From positions 15,595,742-15,659,741 of the forward strand of contig CATQJL010000223.1 of the NCBI GenBank assembly GCA_958299035.1: a DNA stretch of 64,000 nucleotides, given 5' to 3'. The notes below the pieces were generated by a model. That model was given only the letters and a program-made list of their open reading frames with translations, was not told the DNA's origin and made no database searches. A program made the position numbers and the translations under genes. Positions 10,990 through 22,086 of this stretch are shown piece by piece. Source of the DNA: Cylicocyclus nassatus. Its lineage: Eukaryota; Nematoda; Chromadorea; Rhabditida; Strongylidae. Each line of letters opens with the position of its first letter. Positions within the stretch are counted from its first letter, which is position 1.

Positions 10990-11692
10990 AGCCAGTGCGT
11001 CGCCTCTGCTTCGCACTGGCTCTACTATTCACATGCCTTCCTCGTTGTCCCAAAATGATGGCTTTGAAACTTACCTCGCGATGCCGATCATCACGAATGA
11101 AGTGTAAACAACTACTCATTCCTAAAGCTTTTTCATGTAAGATTGGTGTCTTTGAGGGAAAGAAGGTACTCTCCAAAAGATTAAATGCGATTCTGAATCA
11201 GTTACTGGGGTTATAATGGCTTGATAGTCGCCATAAAGATGACGACAACCCTGAGTGACATCACTGAGCAAAAATTTTCTCACCTTCCCAAGTAAAACTT
11301 TGACAAATCGATCATCTACGCAATTACTCTTTTTTGGCGCCGATCTTGCATGGAAGTGAACTTTTTGCTCACTTTTCGGGCTGGAGTCCATGGTTTGCGG
11401 ATTTGCTTGCTAAACGAAACCATGACTTTGGAAAAAGTCCAATTACAGGCCCACTTTGGCGCGCGAAATGTCGCGTGGATCCGTTTGGCGCACAATTTCA
11501 CAGGTTCCAATTATTGGATCGGCTTGTGCTTTTGCACATTTTACCTACATGCTGATAGGGTGCTACTACCAAAATTCTAGCGCAAGACCTTTGCTGGAAC
11601 TCGCTCTACGAATTTCGTGACAGACAGAGATTCAGACACACACACAGACAGACAAACGTAAACAACCCTTAGCCCGTTATTATAAGTTATGA
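10990..11692. repeat. 0.7-kb interspersed repeat, copy B
   Basis: Diverged direct copy of 10003-10714 with the same ending. It has (ACAC)n and CAGA repeats at 11633-11655. The arrangement could be two insertions of one family or an old tandem duplication. Confidence 0.75.
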
Positions 11693-11744
11693 TAGATTTG
11701 AAAGGAACAAAGTACGACTCACTCAAGATGTCATTTTATCCACT

Positions 11745-12198
11745 AACTAACTTGTTTACCCGGCTCCGCTCGGCCCTGTCAATACACTGTAATAAAGGTC
11801 CCATCCCTATCCCTGTACAGCCTTTCCCTGTGCCCACTTCTACAAACACTTCGTTTCCCGTTCCCTGTGTTGTTTTCGAAATCAGCATGACCACTTACTC
11901 CTCCTGTGCCAACTCCCAGCTCTTCAGCTCAAATTTTGTAAAAATCGATAAAAACGATAAAAGTAATAGGTAATGCCAAAATTAATATTGCATTCGGAAT
12001 CAATATGCTCACTTACCCCCTGTGCCAACTCCCAGCCCTGTAGCTCAAACTTTGCAGAAAAAATCGATATAAATCGATAAAATCAATATCGATCGATACG
12101 AAAAGTAGCCTATGACACACTCCCTGCCCCGAAGTGTATCTGTGCCAAGTTTGGTCCGGATCGGTTCAGAAATAAAAATTTCTATTCCGCACATACAG
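11745..12198. repeat. Interspersed repeat related to 44190-44400
   Basis: It starts TTTACCCGGCTCCGCTCGGCCC and contains CCCATCCCTATCCCTGTACAG and GTGCCCACTTC, all repeated with changes at 44196-44400. The tail (CGGATCGGTTCAGAAAT... CCGCACATACAG) matches the 9876-9968 tail. An internal duplication of CCTGTGCCAACTCCCAGC occurs at 11902 and 12017. It is probably the 3' part of a non-LTR or SINE-like repeat. Confidence 0.6.
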
Positions 12199-12590
12199 AG
12201 GTTTTCAATCTAACAGGTTGACGTTGTTCAGATCCTCGTGAGCCGCCTCCCTTGGACTTTCACGTTGTACAATACCGCATCTGCTAAGGCCTTCGAGGTA
12301 TCGGTTGCGGTAGTGTGCCACGTGAGGGACCCAAGCGAGCCGCCTCGCTTGGACTTTCACGTTGTACAATACCGCATCTGCTAAGGCCTTCGAGGTATCG
12401 GTTACGGTAGTGTGCCACGTGAGGGACCCAAGCGAGCCGCCTCGCTTGGACTTTCACGTTGTACAATACCGCATCTGCTAAGGCCTTCGAGGTATCGGTT
12501 GCGGTAGTGTACCACGTGAGAGACCCAAGCGAGACGGCTCGCGAGGACTTAAACCACGTCGACCGTGACACTCAGATTGAAAACCCCCGT
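12199..12590. mobile_element. TIR element carrying a 97-bp satellite
   Basis: The ends are inverted: GGTTTTCAATCT at the left (12200-12211) and AGATTGAAAACCCCC at the right (12575-12588). The element is flanked by ACATACAG on both sides (12191-12198 and 12591-12598), consistent with an 8-10-bp target duplication. Its interior is the 3 x 97-bp tandem array. Confidence 0.7.
12240..12530. repeat. Tandem repeat, 3 copies of 97 bp
   Basis: Units start at 12240, 12337 and 12434 and are more than 95% alike. The unit runs from GAGCCGCCTC to GGGACCCAAGC. The start of a fourth, degenerate unit is at 12531. Because 97 is not a multiple of three, the open frame across it on the minus strand is not expected to be a protein. 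Confidence 0.95.
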
Positions 12591-12598
12591 ACATACAG

Positions 12599-12816
12599 TC
12601 GTTTTCAATACGTATTGGTTTTTTCTACCGTATGCCTTCCAGCCTCAACATGACGTGGATTGGTGTGGATTGGTGCGGCGCCGCCGAGAAAAGCAACGCG
12701 GCGCAAACCCGAAGCGATGCGGCGCCTCACCAATCCATACCAATCCACACCAATCCACGTCATGTTGAGGCTGGAAGGCATACGGTAGAAAAAACCAACA
12801 CGTATTGAAAACAACT
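12599..12816. mobile_element. Foldback element with about 80-bp arms
   Basis: The left arm starts TCGTTTTCAATACG and the right arm ends CGTATTGAAAACAACT. In between, TACCGTATGCCTTCCAGCCTC and the ATTGGTGTGGATTGG repeats are mirrored almost perfectly. It is flanked by GTACATACAG (12589-12598) and GTACACACAG (12818-12827). Its ends share GTTTTCAAT with the neighbouring element 12199-12590. Confidence 0.8.
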
Positions 12817-12853
12817 GTACACACAGACATAGAGACAACATCCAGCTTTATAT

Positions 12854-13955
12854 CTCTTTATAATAAAGCGCTAGAGATGAATCATGCATGTAAGATACCC
12901 CCCCCCTTCGTGGTGGCAATTCGGATGTCAACAACTTTGTCGTTATGTGCCGTGCAGATGCACCCGGTCATCACTCAGGATTGTGATTTTTGTCTTAGAC
13001 GATGTTGATGGAGTTCCAGAAGAGTAAAGTGCAGACACCAAACCTGATGTTTATCAAAAACCATCCGTGTAAGGTGCTATCATCTAACAATCGATTAGTT
13101 CCATTGCAACTATACGATCGCTGAGATTCATCATTACAAGAAGGTCGACTTTGGATAGCATCACACAGGTTATTTATCACTGGCTATTTCTTGAAAAAGC
13201 AAATCATGGTTTATTTGCAAAGAATTGCATCTCTGGGGAGTCTTTGACTAGAAGTGCGTTCAATTACTGTACAAAAATACGAACTCAGGGCCAAACGAAC
13301 ATTTGGCGTTTAGCATCTGTTTCGCATTCCATATTTGTGCACGAATTATGGCAAAAGAGATTTTTATATAGTAAACATTCAAGCACTTTTTCTAAAAATA
13401 TCCATCGTCTTTCGCGCTACGGTATTGACAAGTGCATTTCCAATACAAGACAGTGTATACTTACTTCTTATCCAGTGCTTTTTAAGCTACCGTGATGATA
13501 TCATACAACCGTAATCTTCTCTCAGATTAATCAATATTTTCTCTTGGCGCTGATTACGTCAAGAGCAATTTAGTTGTTTTGGAGATATCATTTTGATTTT
13601 GGTACAAACTGCTAGGCTCTGATATCGGAGTCAATCGAAGCTCAGATTACAAAGCCTAGATTTTTTGGATTTTTCATCAAATTAATTGCTGTGCCATGCA
13701 AATAGAGAGTTTTGCAGAGAGAAAAGTTTTTGGATTTGTGGCAACTCACACCAGCAAAGCTTCTTCCCAAAGTTTTCCTAAGTAAATGACTTTGCACGCT
13801 GGAACTTATTTGCCTGCCAATGTTTCCTTTTCTTCAATGCAACGTCTTTCGAAAAGTCTGCTTGAACAAAAATCAAGATGTCGCAAATGTTTAACTTAAA
13901 ATTTGAACGTAGCTGGAATCCGAACTGCAAAGAATGTTACGAAATAGTACCTGCA
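12854..13955. repeat. 1.1-kb tandem duplication, copy 1
   Basis: The unit begins CTCTTTATAATAAAGCG and ends TAGTACCTGCA. It is followed directly by copy 2. The only difference I find is the length of a C-tract (9 versus 11 bases). A 114-codon open frame (13151-13495) with no recognisable domain is duplicated with it. Confidence 0.95.
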
Positions 13956-15059
13956 CTCTTTATAATAAAGCGCTAGAGATGAATCATGCATGTAAGATAC
14001 CCCCCCCCCCTTCGTGGTGGCAATTCGGATGTCAACAACTTTGTCGTTATGTGCCGTGCAGATGCACCCGGTCATCACTCAGGATTGTGATTTTTGTCTT
14101 AGACGATGTTGATGGAGTTCCAGAAGAGTAAAGTGCAGACACCAAACCTGATGTTTATCAAAAACCATCCGTGTAAGGTGCTATCATCTAACAATCGATT
14201 AGTTCCATTGCAACTATACGATCGCTGAGATTCATCATTACAAGAAGGTCGACTTTGGATAGCATCACACAGGTTATTTATCACTGGCTATTTCTTGAAA
14301 AAGCAAATCATGGTTTATTTGCAAAGAATTGCATCTCTGGGGAGTCTTTGACTAGAAGTGCGTTCAATTACTGTACAAAAATACGAACTCAGGGCCAAAC
14401 GAACATTTGGCGTTTAGCATCTGTTTCGCATTCCATATTTGTGCACGAATTATGGCAAAAGAGATTTTTATATAGTAAACATTCAAGCACTTTTTCTAAA
14501 AATATCCATCGTCTTTCGCGCTACGGTATTGACAAGTGCATTTCCAATACAAGACAGTGTATACTTACTTCTTATCCAGTGCTTTTTAAGCTACCGTGAT
14601 GATATCATACAACCGTAATCTTCTCTCAGATTAATCAATATTTTCTCTTGGCGCTGATTACGTCAAGAGCAATTTAGTTGTTTTGGAGATATCATTTTGA
14701 TTTTGGTACAAACTGCTAGGCTCTGATATCGGAGTCAATCGAAGCTCAGATTACAAAGCCTAGATTTTTTGGATTTTTCATCAAATTAATTGCTGTGCCA
14801 TGCAAATAGAGAGTTTTGCAGAGAGAAAAGTTTTTGGATTTGTGGCAACTCACACCAGCAAAGCTTCTTCCCAAAGTTTTCCTAAGTAAATGACTTTGCA
14901 CGCTGGAACTTATTTGCCTGCCAATGTTTCCTTTTCTTCAATGCAACGTCTTTCGAAAAGTCTGCTTGAACAAAAATCAAGATGTCGCAAATGTTTAACT
15001 TAAAATTTGAACGTAGCTGGAATCCGAACTGCAAAGAATGTTACGAAATAGTACCTGCA
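13956..15059. repeat. 1.1-kb tandem duplication, copy 2
   Basis: Head-to-tail copy of 12854-13955. After it the flanking sequence changes to ATCTACCTCTATT. The near identity means the duplication is very recent or arose in assembly. The 114-codon open frame recurs at 14255-14599. I do not call it a gene. Confidence 0.95.
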
Positions 15060-16750
15060 ATCTACCTCTATTTGGACTGTCAGACATAGTCTCCCAATTT
15101 TTAAAGTTTGCATCATCAAGTAAATCAGGCTGCTCAGTGAGTTTCATGCTCACCGAGAATCATGATCCTACAGGTGATCCAATCATTCAAAAAATTCTTT
15201 GCAGTCTGAAAAAACCTGATTTTTGACTCACTAGCAATTCTTTTAGAAAATGTGCATTGAAATTGACTCTTTTTCATCAAATAACAAGCATACAAGTTCT
15301 CTTTCGCTTCCTATATATTCTGCTTTTTGGTTCATTTGACAACAACTGTGCGTACATTACATCTGATTGAAGCGTAATTTTCAATTGCGCATCTAAGCAA
15401 AGGATCTATTGAAATTTCAACGTGATCTCTATGCCGCGCCTTCTTAGAAAAATTCACAAAGGGTCTCTCTTTTCACCACATCGTTAATATCGCTACATAT
15501 ATTAATATTATATGTAGCGTTGGTAAACGTCAAATTCTTCAACGAAAAAATTGTGGATCAATTGTAATAGCGTAGCAAAACAATCGGTATCTATCTCTTA
15601 GTTAGGAATATTATCGTTATGCATTAGATTACTATATCGCAACAGCGAGGAGCAAAGCGAGCCCGGATAGCTTCCGCTAGCAAGGCTTTGAAGTTTTGGA
15701 AACCATCAGACAAAATATAGAAACCATGGATGAAGCACAAAAACCATTGCGAGCTGAAAAAAAAACAAGATGGAGGTCTCCAATGGAAGTACGAAAAATA
15801 TGGTTTGAATGCCACAAAATTGAGATGTTAAGTAGCGTAGAGGAAGTTGATACGAAAGAGGGGAGAGGGCGAGAGGGGAAAGAGGGAAAACTTGGGAGAT
15901 TTGCACTTTGACTCCAGCAAAGGCAAAGATATACGCATGTTTCCAAGCAAGTCAGAGATCAAAGCTTTGAGCGGTTCTGACATGGGAAGCCCAAGAGTAG
16001 TTTTTGGTATGTAGTCGTAGACGAAAAATAGCAAAAATATGGCGCAAACACTTTGATATTGCTAAATTTGCATATTGATAAAGGGACACTCAGACATTTT
16101 TAGTGAAGGGAATGAGTGTCAGTTTTTCTCCTGATCTCAAAGGAGCCGGGGACGTTTCCGCACTTCGAAAAACGTTTTGGCGGAAAATAAATAATAGAAA
16201 AGCGGAAAGTGGGTTGGAAAATTGAAATTACTTTCGCTGGGTGTGTAATTTTTGAAAAATCTAATCTGAAACTCAAGAATATGATTAGTTTGGCACAATT
16301 TTGAAGAAATAAGGAACTAGGGAAATTTAAACATTTTTTTGAGGAGACTTTCTGGAAAGAAAGCAATATATGCTCTTGATGATAAGCCTTTAGGACGGGG
16401 GGGGGGGGGGTGTTGCAGCGCAATGTGACAGAATAGCTTTCAATTTCTTCCAAGAAGTTTTCCAGACGACTTAGATGGCATACTGTTAGTCCAGCTTGCA
16501 CAATTTCAGCAGATTTGCCTATTTTAGACCCAGCAAGCTAATGTTATGCAAACAGCTGTAAATCTTCCATATGCCAAACATTTGAAGAGCTAAAAAAGCT
16601 CTGCTGTATATTTCATCCACATCAACATGTAAAACCTATAGAAATTTCACTTACTCTCCGTTTTCGCTAATAGCAGATGTCTGCAGACACCGACTTTTGA
16701 ACTAACAATGGCAATGCACCAAACTTCTACCACATCCCACTTTACACACG
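15060..16750. other. Non-coding stretch
   Basis: It contains a small palindromic ATATTAATATTATATGTAGCG region near 15500, a purine-rich region at 15750-15900 and a G-tract at 16398-16409. Open frames such as 15696-15911 are low-complexity. I see no gene. Confidence 0.4.
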
Positions 16751-16789
16751 ACCAGACCAAAGTGCCGCGAAGCGGCACTTTGGTCTGGT
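16751..16789. repeat. Perfect 18-bp hairpin
   Basis: ACCAGACCAAAGTGCCGC is followed by a 3-base spacer GAA and then its exact reverse complement. The GC-rich stem is perfect, unlike the diverged foldbacks around it. Confidence 0.9.
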
Positions 16790-17307
16790 ATAAGATAAAG
16801 GGAAGCACAGTTGACAAAGAAAAGGAGAAGAGTTTGAAACATGGCTCGGCTTTATTTCTCTTCTGGGCTTAGCTTATTTGAAAGTTTGAGTTATTTCAAA
16901 GGCTTCCAATGTGGGCCCAAAATTCCTTATTCGTAAGCTTGTGAGCTCGCACGTTCTGGTTTTGATACGTTCAAGTCATAGAAAAGAGATTCCTGCCACA
17001 ATTCATTCAATGATGTTAATAGCAATAATAGATTTTATCGATTTCTCTAAACTTTGGAAATTTATTGCATGAGTATGGGCTACTTTAACAAATCACTTGA
17101 GACTTTGGAGCTCATCCTGTAACAATATGAGAACCAATCATAATGTGTACTCATCACCTCAAATAAAGTAACTTATCTGAAACATAGCTAACCCTTCGAG
17201 AGAAGTGTGAAGGCAAAGGCCCTGGAAAACTGCAATTACGAGCTTTCCATTCCTCCTTGGCCTTCTGAATGCGCTGAGTCTAGGGCTGTGTTTGCAAAGT
17301 CGAAGAA
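16790..17307. other. Non-coding stretch
   Basis: AT-rich DNA in which I see no gene or repeat structure. Confidence 0.4.
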
Positions 17308-17521
17308 GTGCATTTCATGGCGTTTACCGGTCTTGGAGATTACTGGAGGGGACGGGTGAGCGATCGCCAACTGAGTCGCGATTGGCTGCCTGAGCCGATC
17401 AGCCAATTGCTGCCAAATGGGTGGAGCTACAGTATCCTGCGCCAGTCGCTGTTTTTGGCGGGAATCGCTCGCCCTTCCCCTCAGCAATCTCCAAGGCCGG
17501 AAAACGCCGTAAAAGCATTTC
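17308..17521. mobile_element. Foldback MITE, about 55-bp arms
   Basis: The left arm (17308-17365: GTGCATTTCATGGCGTTTACCGG, then TTGGAGATT) and right arm (17465-17521: AATCTCCAA, then CCGG..AACGCCGTAAAAGCATTT) are inverted copies. The centre is GC-rich and contains further short inverted pieces (CGATTGGCTG / CAGCCAAT). It encodes nothing. Confidence 0.7.
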
Positions 17522-18644
17522 TTTAACTTTTCAAGCACAGCTTCAAACTTAGCGAGTTCAGAAGGCCATGCGCGTGCGAAAAGCTAGCAGTCGCATTTCC
17601 CGAACCACTGCCTTTGTGCGATTAGAGGCAAAAGTATAGGTGTAATCCGATCCATAAAGACAAACTTACGCTACAAATGACGTAGAGACACAGCAACATG
17701 ACTTCTTCACGCTTGAATTGGACCAACAGACCATATACCAACATTAGTGAAGCAGTACTTGTGAAGTCATTAATTAAATTAGAAGCTTTAGATGCCTCTT
17801 TTATGACCATTCGCATGTGTGTTTTTTAGTCCTTGTACTCATTAAGACAATTCTCCCAATTTTTGCAATATGACACAAATGCTTATGAATTAAAAACACT
17901 AACAATTATCTAGGGAAAGTGTGGATCTACTGTCATGGATATTAGCAGTGTGTTTTGAACGCGTTTTTATTTTCGGAGTCTGTGCAATTTGCCTTCGATA
18001 AATCGTTTTAAAAGTGCAAATTTGCAACACAAACAAAGCAGTTGCCCAAATGCATTGTGTGGGATAAACGAATTACAACTTCCGCAGGTAAGTATTAAGT
18101 ATTTTGAGATCAAATGAGGATGTTGGCAGATAACGAATAGAGGGATCGTTTTTTTTTGCTTTGATAAGGTTGACACTCCGAATTTCGAAGAATTAACTTA
18201 ATTTGAAACCTTGCTGATAGATAGGAAATCGACCACAGATGACCCAAATCCATCTACACCCCATAAAGTTCACGACTGCACTGAAAATTATGCGCTTACA
18301 TAAGTGAATGAATCATTTCGTACAATAGCACGATTTTATAGAGTTTTAGTGCCTTCCATAACTACAAGACAAGCACGAAACTTGGGAATTCCAGTTTTAT
18401 AGAATTGATGAAGTATCCCTATAGTACCTTTGACTAATATTTGATTTAGACTGAACCGACATCTTAATGACTATCTACTCAGTGATGGCAACCAAATGTG
18501 TCTGGCTATCCTTATGTGGGGGCATTACCTTGTCAACGTAGACGGTATTGAAACAAGGTGGAGATCTTCAAGTTTTCGGCTCTCGCTTGCCTTTTTATAG
18601 CGTCGTACGGTCTTTGTGACACCAAAATATCGCCCAGTCTAGAA
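17522..18644. other. Non-coding stretch
   Basis: Short open frames only. I cannot support any gene or repeat. Confidence 0.4.
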
Positions 18645-18876
18645 TGCCGGACATACATCACACAATTTCATCGCCTCGCGATTCTCCTGACAAGCGAATT
18701 GTTACTAGTCCATTGCATGTCGATCATCCTGCATTTTGGTTGTGGTAGTCAGTCCTCATTAGTTGCGTTGGAAAACTATCACAACCGAAATGCAAGATGA
18801 TCGGCATGCATGGACTCGTAAGAGTTGTCTTGTCAGGAGAACCGCGAGGCTTTGAAATCGCGTGATGTATGCACTG
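18645..18876. mobile_element. Tourist/harbinger-type MITE (family with copies in the THOC2 introns)
   Basis: The ends GCCGGACATACATCAC...ATTTCATCGCCTCGCG and CGCGAGGCTTTGAAATCGCGTGATGTATGCACTGCC are inverted. The inner arms contain TTGTTACTAGTCCATTGCATG and its mirror, and ACTATCACAACCGAAATGCA. The same modules (CGCGATT, AACTGTTAC, TTGCATGCCGA, GTTGTGATA) recur at 24453-24651, 29752-29992 and 49231-49477. Confidence 0.75.
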
Positions 18877-18959
18877 CCCTTAACAAAACTTGAATTTCAT
18901 GAATGGTTTTTCAAAAAAGTTGTAACTTTGAGTCCGACATTTTGTAACAGCAGAGCTTC

Positions 18960-19390
18960 CAGAACCTAGTACATATCGTGCATCCCCAGAATTGTTCATA
19001 TGTGAACCACCAACGTGCCTGCCTTTCGATCGCTTTAGCACATTAACTACAGTCGGTTTCATCCCGGATTAGGCGAGGCATATTACGTGGAGCAGCGCAT
19101 GCGCATCGCTGGAGGCTTCGCGAGCGCATAGCGCTGGCATTTTGCCAAGCAGAGACTAAGGAGATTGAAGAGACGCAGACATGGGTTCTCAGCGCGGTAG
19201 GATATACTGCAGCTGCGAAACGGCGCGAGCTGTTGCGAGGCGGACTCCCGCCGTCCAATTTCCGCGTCGAAACCTACTGTACGGCACATTTAAGGCGCTT
19301 ATTCGAAGTTGACATATTGAAATGATCGAAAGACAGCTACGTTGATGGTTCATATGAGGACCCGGGAGGATGCACCATATATCCAAAGTA
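18960..19390. mobile_element. Inverted-repeat element, about 430 bp
   Basis: Left ATATCGTGCATCC...TTCATATGTGAACCACCAACGTG...CTTTCGATCG is mirrored at the right end (ATGATCGAAAG...CGTTGATGGTTCATATGAGG...GGATGCACCATAT). The centre is GC-rich. The open frames across it on the minus strand are explained by the repeat and are not genes. Confidence 0.65.
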
Positions 19391-19734
19391 ACCCAAAAGG
19401 GAATGCACTTGTCATGAGATTTCTATTACGCTTTCATGACACACTAGTTACAAGGGAAGAAAGACTGCAATCAGAAGTCTGATTGGAAAAGATGCTGGAT
19501 GATGATGTTGTAAAAATATCAAATCGAGTTCTCGAATGCTAATAGGGAGCGTTATATATCACCCATCCTTCGTCATCACTTTAGGAGTACATTTGTAACT
19601 TGAAGAGGGTCTGAAGACATCAGTTGCTACATTTTGCCCTAGAAGAACACACAGCAAGCTAAAAATTTACTATTAGGCTAAAGTGGGTCGCCGATTATGA
19701 ATATGAATTTACCTTATCGTATTATATTTTGGAC

Positions 19735-20092
19735 AGGTATTCCAGGGAAACCGCATTAACGTTTTTTTCATTGGTTTTCAAAAAAGCGATTAAATTATTT
19801 GAAACGCTCCAAAAACTCGTGGGAAGTAATCCGATGAAATCAGCATGTCAGAAACCACTGATGCACAACTTTCCACATTCTTCTGAAACTTTCTCGAACG
19901 GCTTTCACAATGGCGTGTATGCTGGAAGTTCCTACCGCAATCCTACAGCAATGAAGAGAGACTGGTGATCCGTTCCATACTATAAATCTAAGTTGGACTC
20001 TGTTCTACTGAATGGTACTTGTTATGGAAAGACAGTTATCAAGGATTGAAAAGTTTGTATAGATACTTATTTTTGGGACACCCTGTATATAG
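19735..20092. mobile_element. Mariner-like MITE fragment
   Basis: The right end is TTTTTGGGACACCCTGTATA. The body, around GGAAGTTCCTACCGCAATCCTACAGCA, is related to the element in the THOC2 intron at 26817-27422, which has the similar GAAACTTCTACCGTAACCTTACAGG. The left end is not clear. Confidence 0.5.
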
Positions 20093-20429
20093 CATGATGC
20101 TCAGGGTGAGGGAATCTGCTCATCTGTACCCTAACCTTTACACAAACTGAAGTGAGTTGATCGAACCAACATTACAGCTTGAGAAGGGAAAACGTTCCCA
20201 CCACAAGTGCGATAGTGTGAGATTTTTCTCACCCCCTCTTCACCCCTGAGGCGGGACCAACGTGACCCCCTTCACCAAAAGCCGAGAAAAAAATTCAACA
20301 GTGAGGTAAGGTTAAGCAAAGGAGATATTTGTGCGTGAATTGTTTATGTATAGGAAAGAGGAGTCTGTTGAAAAAGTGCTTGGTGACAGGTGTGAGCAGT
20401 GATTTCTGGACATTTTCGAGTTTTTGATT
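20093..20429. other. Non-coding stretch
   Basis: It contains CTCACCCCCTCTTCACCC at 20230, similar to the neighbouring palindromic array (GGGTGAAGGGTGGGTGAG). It may be a decayed outer unit of that array. Confidence 0.35.
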
Positions 20430-21320
20430 TAAAAAATTCCTAACTTTTGTAGATGAACATCTTTTACGGCGAGGTAATCACCGTTAGAACCGCCTCTTCC
20501 TCCTTTTCCAAATGATATACAGTTTGTCTCAGATCCGTCCAAAAAACTGCCTGGGTGAAGGGTGTCCTTGTGATTTTTGGAGAATTTCGAGTTTGTAACA
20601 TAAAAAAATTCATAACTTCTGAAGATGAACATCTTGTACGCCGAGATGGTCACCATTGGAGCCGACGTGTCCTCCGCTTTCAGAAAATATACACTTTGCC
20701 TAGGGTCCGTTGAAAAAAGTGCCGGGTGAAGGGTGGGTGAGACTTTTATAATGGGAGTGCTCAAGTAGACGTCTTTTCACAATGGTAAAAAAGCCTCCAC
20801 TTGAGCACTCCCATTATAAAAGTCTCACCCACCCTTCACCCGGCACTTTTTTCAACGTACTCTAGGCAAAGTATAAATTTTCTGAAAGCGGAGGACGAGG
20901 CCGTTCCAACGGTGGCCATCTTGGCGTACAATATGTTCATCTACAGAAGTTATGAATTTTTTAAGTGTTAAAAACTCGAAAATCTCCAGAAATCACTAGG
21001 ACACCCTTTAACCAGGCATTTCTTTTTACGGATGCCAGGAAAAGTATATATTTTCTGAAAGCGGAGGACGAGGCGGTTCCAAAGGCTACCATCACGTCGT
21101 ACAAGATGTTCATCTTCAGAAGTTACGGAATTTTCTATCCTAAAAACTCGTAAATATGCAGAAGTTACTACCCACACTCTTCACCAGACACTTTTTCAAC
21201 AGACTCCAAGCAAACTATATACTCTCTAAAAGCGGGGGACAAGATGGTTCTAAAAAATTTTCCTTGCTGACGTTGCTGTTCATCTACAGAAATTACGAAT
21301 TTCTTCTTTTAAAAAATTCG
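20430..21320. repeat. Palindromic array of about 174-bp repeats
   Basis: A unit containing TTCATAACTTCTGAAGATGAACATCTTGTACG recurs at about 20434 and 20608 on one strand, and inverted at about 20933, 21106 and 21279. The two arms mirror each other around a short loop (20767-20798), flanked by GGGAGTGCTCAAGT and ACTTGAGCACTCCC. The whole is a tandem array folded back on itself. Open frames across it are by-products. Confidence 0.85.
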
Positions 21321-22060
21321 TAAATGCTTGAAAATTGTCTAACTCTTTGCGAAACAAATGTTCTCGCATGCACATCTTCTATGGTAATTTCAAAAACAGG
21401 CAGGGTGGTGGAGAAAAGGAAAAAGGAAATGGAAAAAATACAAGGTGATGGTCAGAAATATAATTGGGTGCTAATCCAACAGCGCATCGGTTCACATTTC
21501 AGAAAAAAAAAACAACCGGTGATGGCAAGGAACTGAAAATTATAAACTTTGACTAGGAAAAATGATGAGAGAACACCATGGCTCCCACCCCCTTCACCCT
21601 GGAGGAGTCATTCTCACCCTATCGCACCTGTGGTTCCCACTCTGCGCTCGCAAGCAACACAGTACTGTGGCAGCGGGGGAGGGGAGGCAGAGCTACCGCG
21701 CTCCATCGTCACTTGTTCGCTCCACTGATTTTGGCAAAGTTTCTTTTTTCCATTTGAACTCCGACACTTTGTAATTGCCTTCCTTGTTTTGTTGAGGATC
21801 ATTCTTTTCCTGTCTCTGCATGCGGGTGATTAGTGCACAGCTGTGTGAATGTGGCTTATTTTCTGACTTCATAGAAAAGCTCCTCAATTTTTCTCAATTC
21901 TTCCTCAATTTCAAGTGTCTCAATTTTTTTCGAGAGTAGCTGGTCAAAAGCTCACCCTCATCTTGCAACTTTATTTTCAACGACTTTTCATCTCATTACG
22001 TTTGTGCGTTGTTCTTCGACGCATGGTGTGGGAATATCGGTTAGTGTTATATTGGAGTTA
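21321..22060. other. Upstream region of THOC2
   Basis: It contains a short inverted relic (TTTTGGCAAAGTTTCTTTT...) and AT-rich sequence. The THOC2 promoter should lie here, but I cannot point to defined elements. Confidence 0.3.
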
Positions 22061-22086
22061 TATTTCAGTGTGCGCCTTAGCGTTGA
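22061..22086 (+). promoter_or_regulatory. Probable spliced-leader acceptor and short 5' UTR of THOC2
   Basis: TATTTCAG (22061-22068) is a strong nematode 3' splice site with no matching upstream exon. It lies 18 bases before the ATG at 22087. An in-frame TGA immediately precedes the ATG, which fixes the start. This is what a trans-spliced nematode mRNA looks like, but no leader can be seen in genomic DNA. Confidence 0.6.

Noticed and set aside
12284..12571. 95-codon minus-strand open frame with an internal repeat
   Set aside because: It is the 97-bp satellite read through. The unit length is not a multiple of three, so each copy is in another frame.
13151..13495. 114-codon open frame, repeated identically at 14255-14599
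   Set aside because: The identity comes from the tandem duplication, not from protein conservation. There is no splice context, domain or coding composition.
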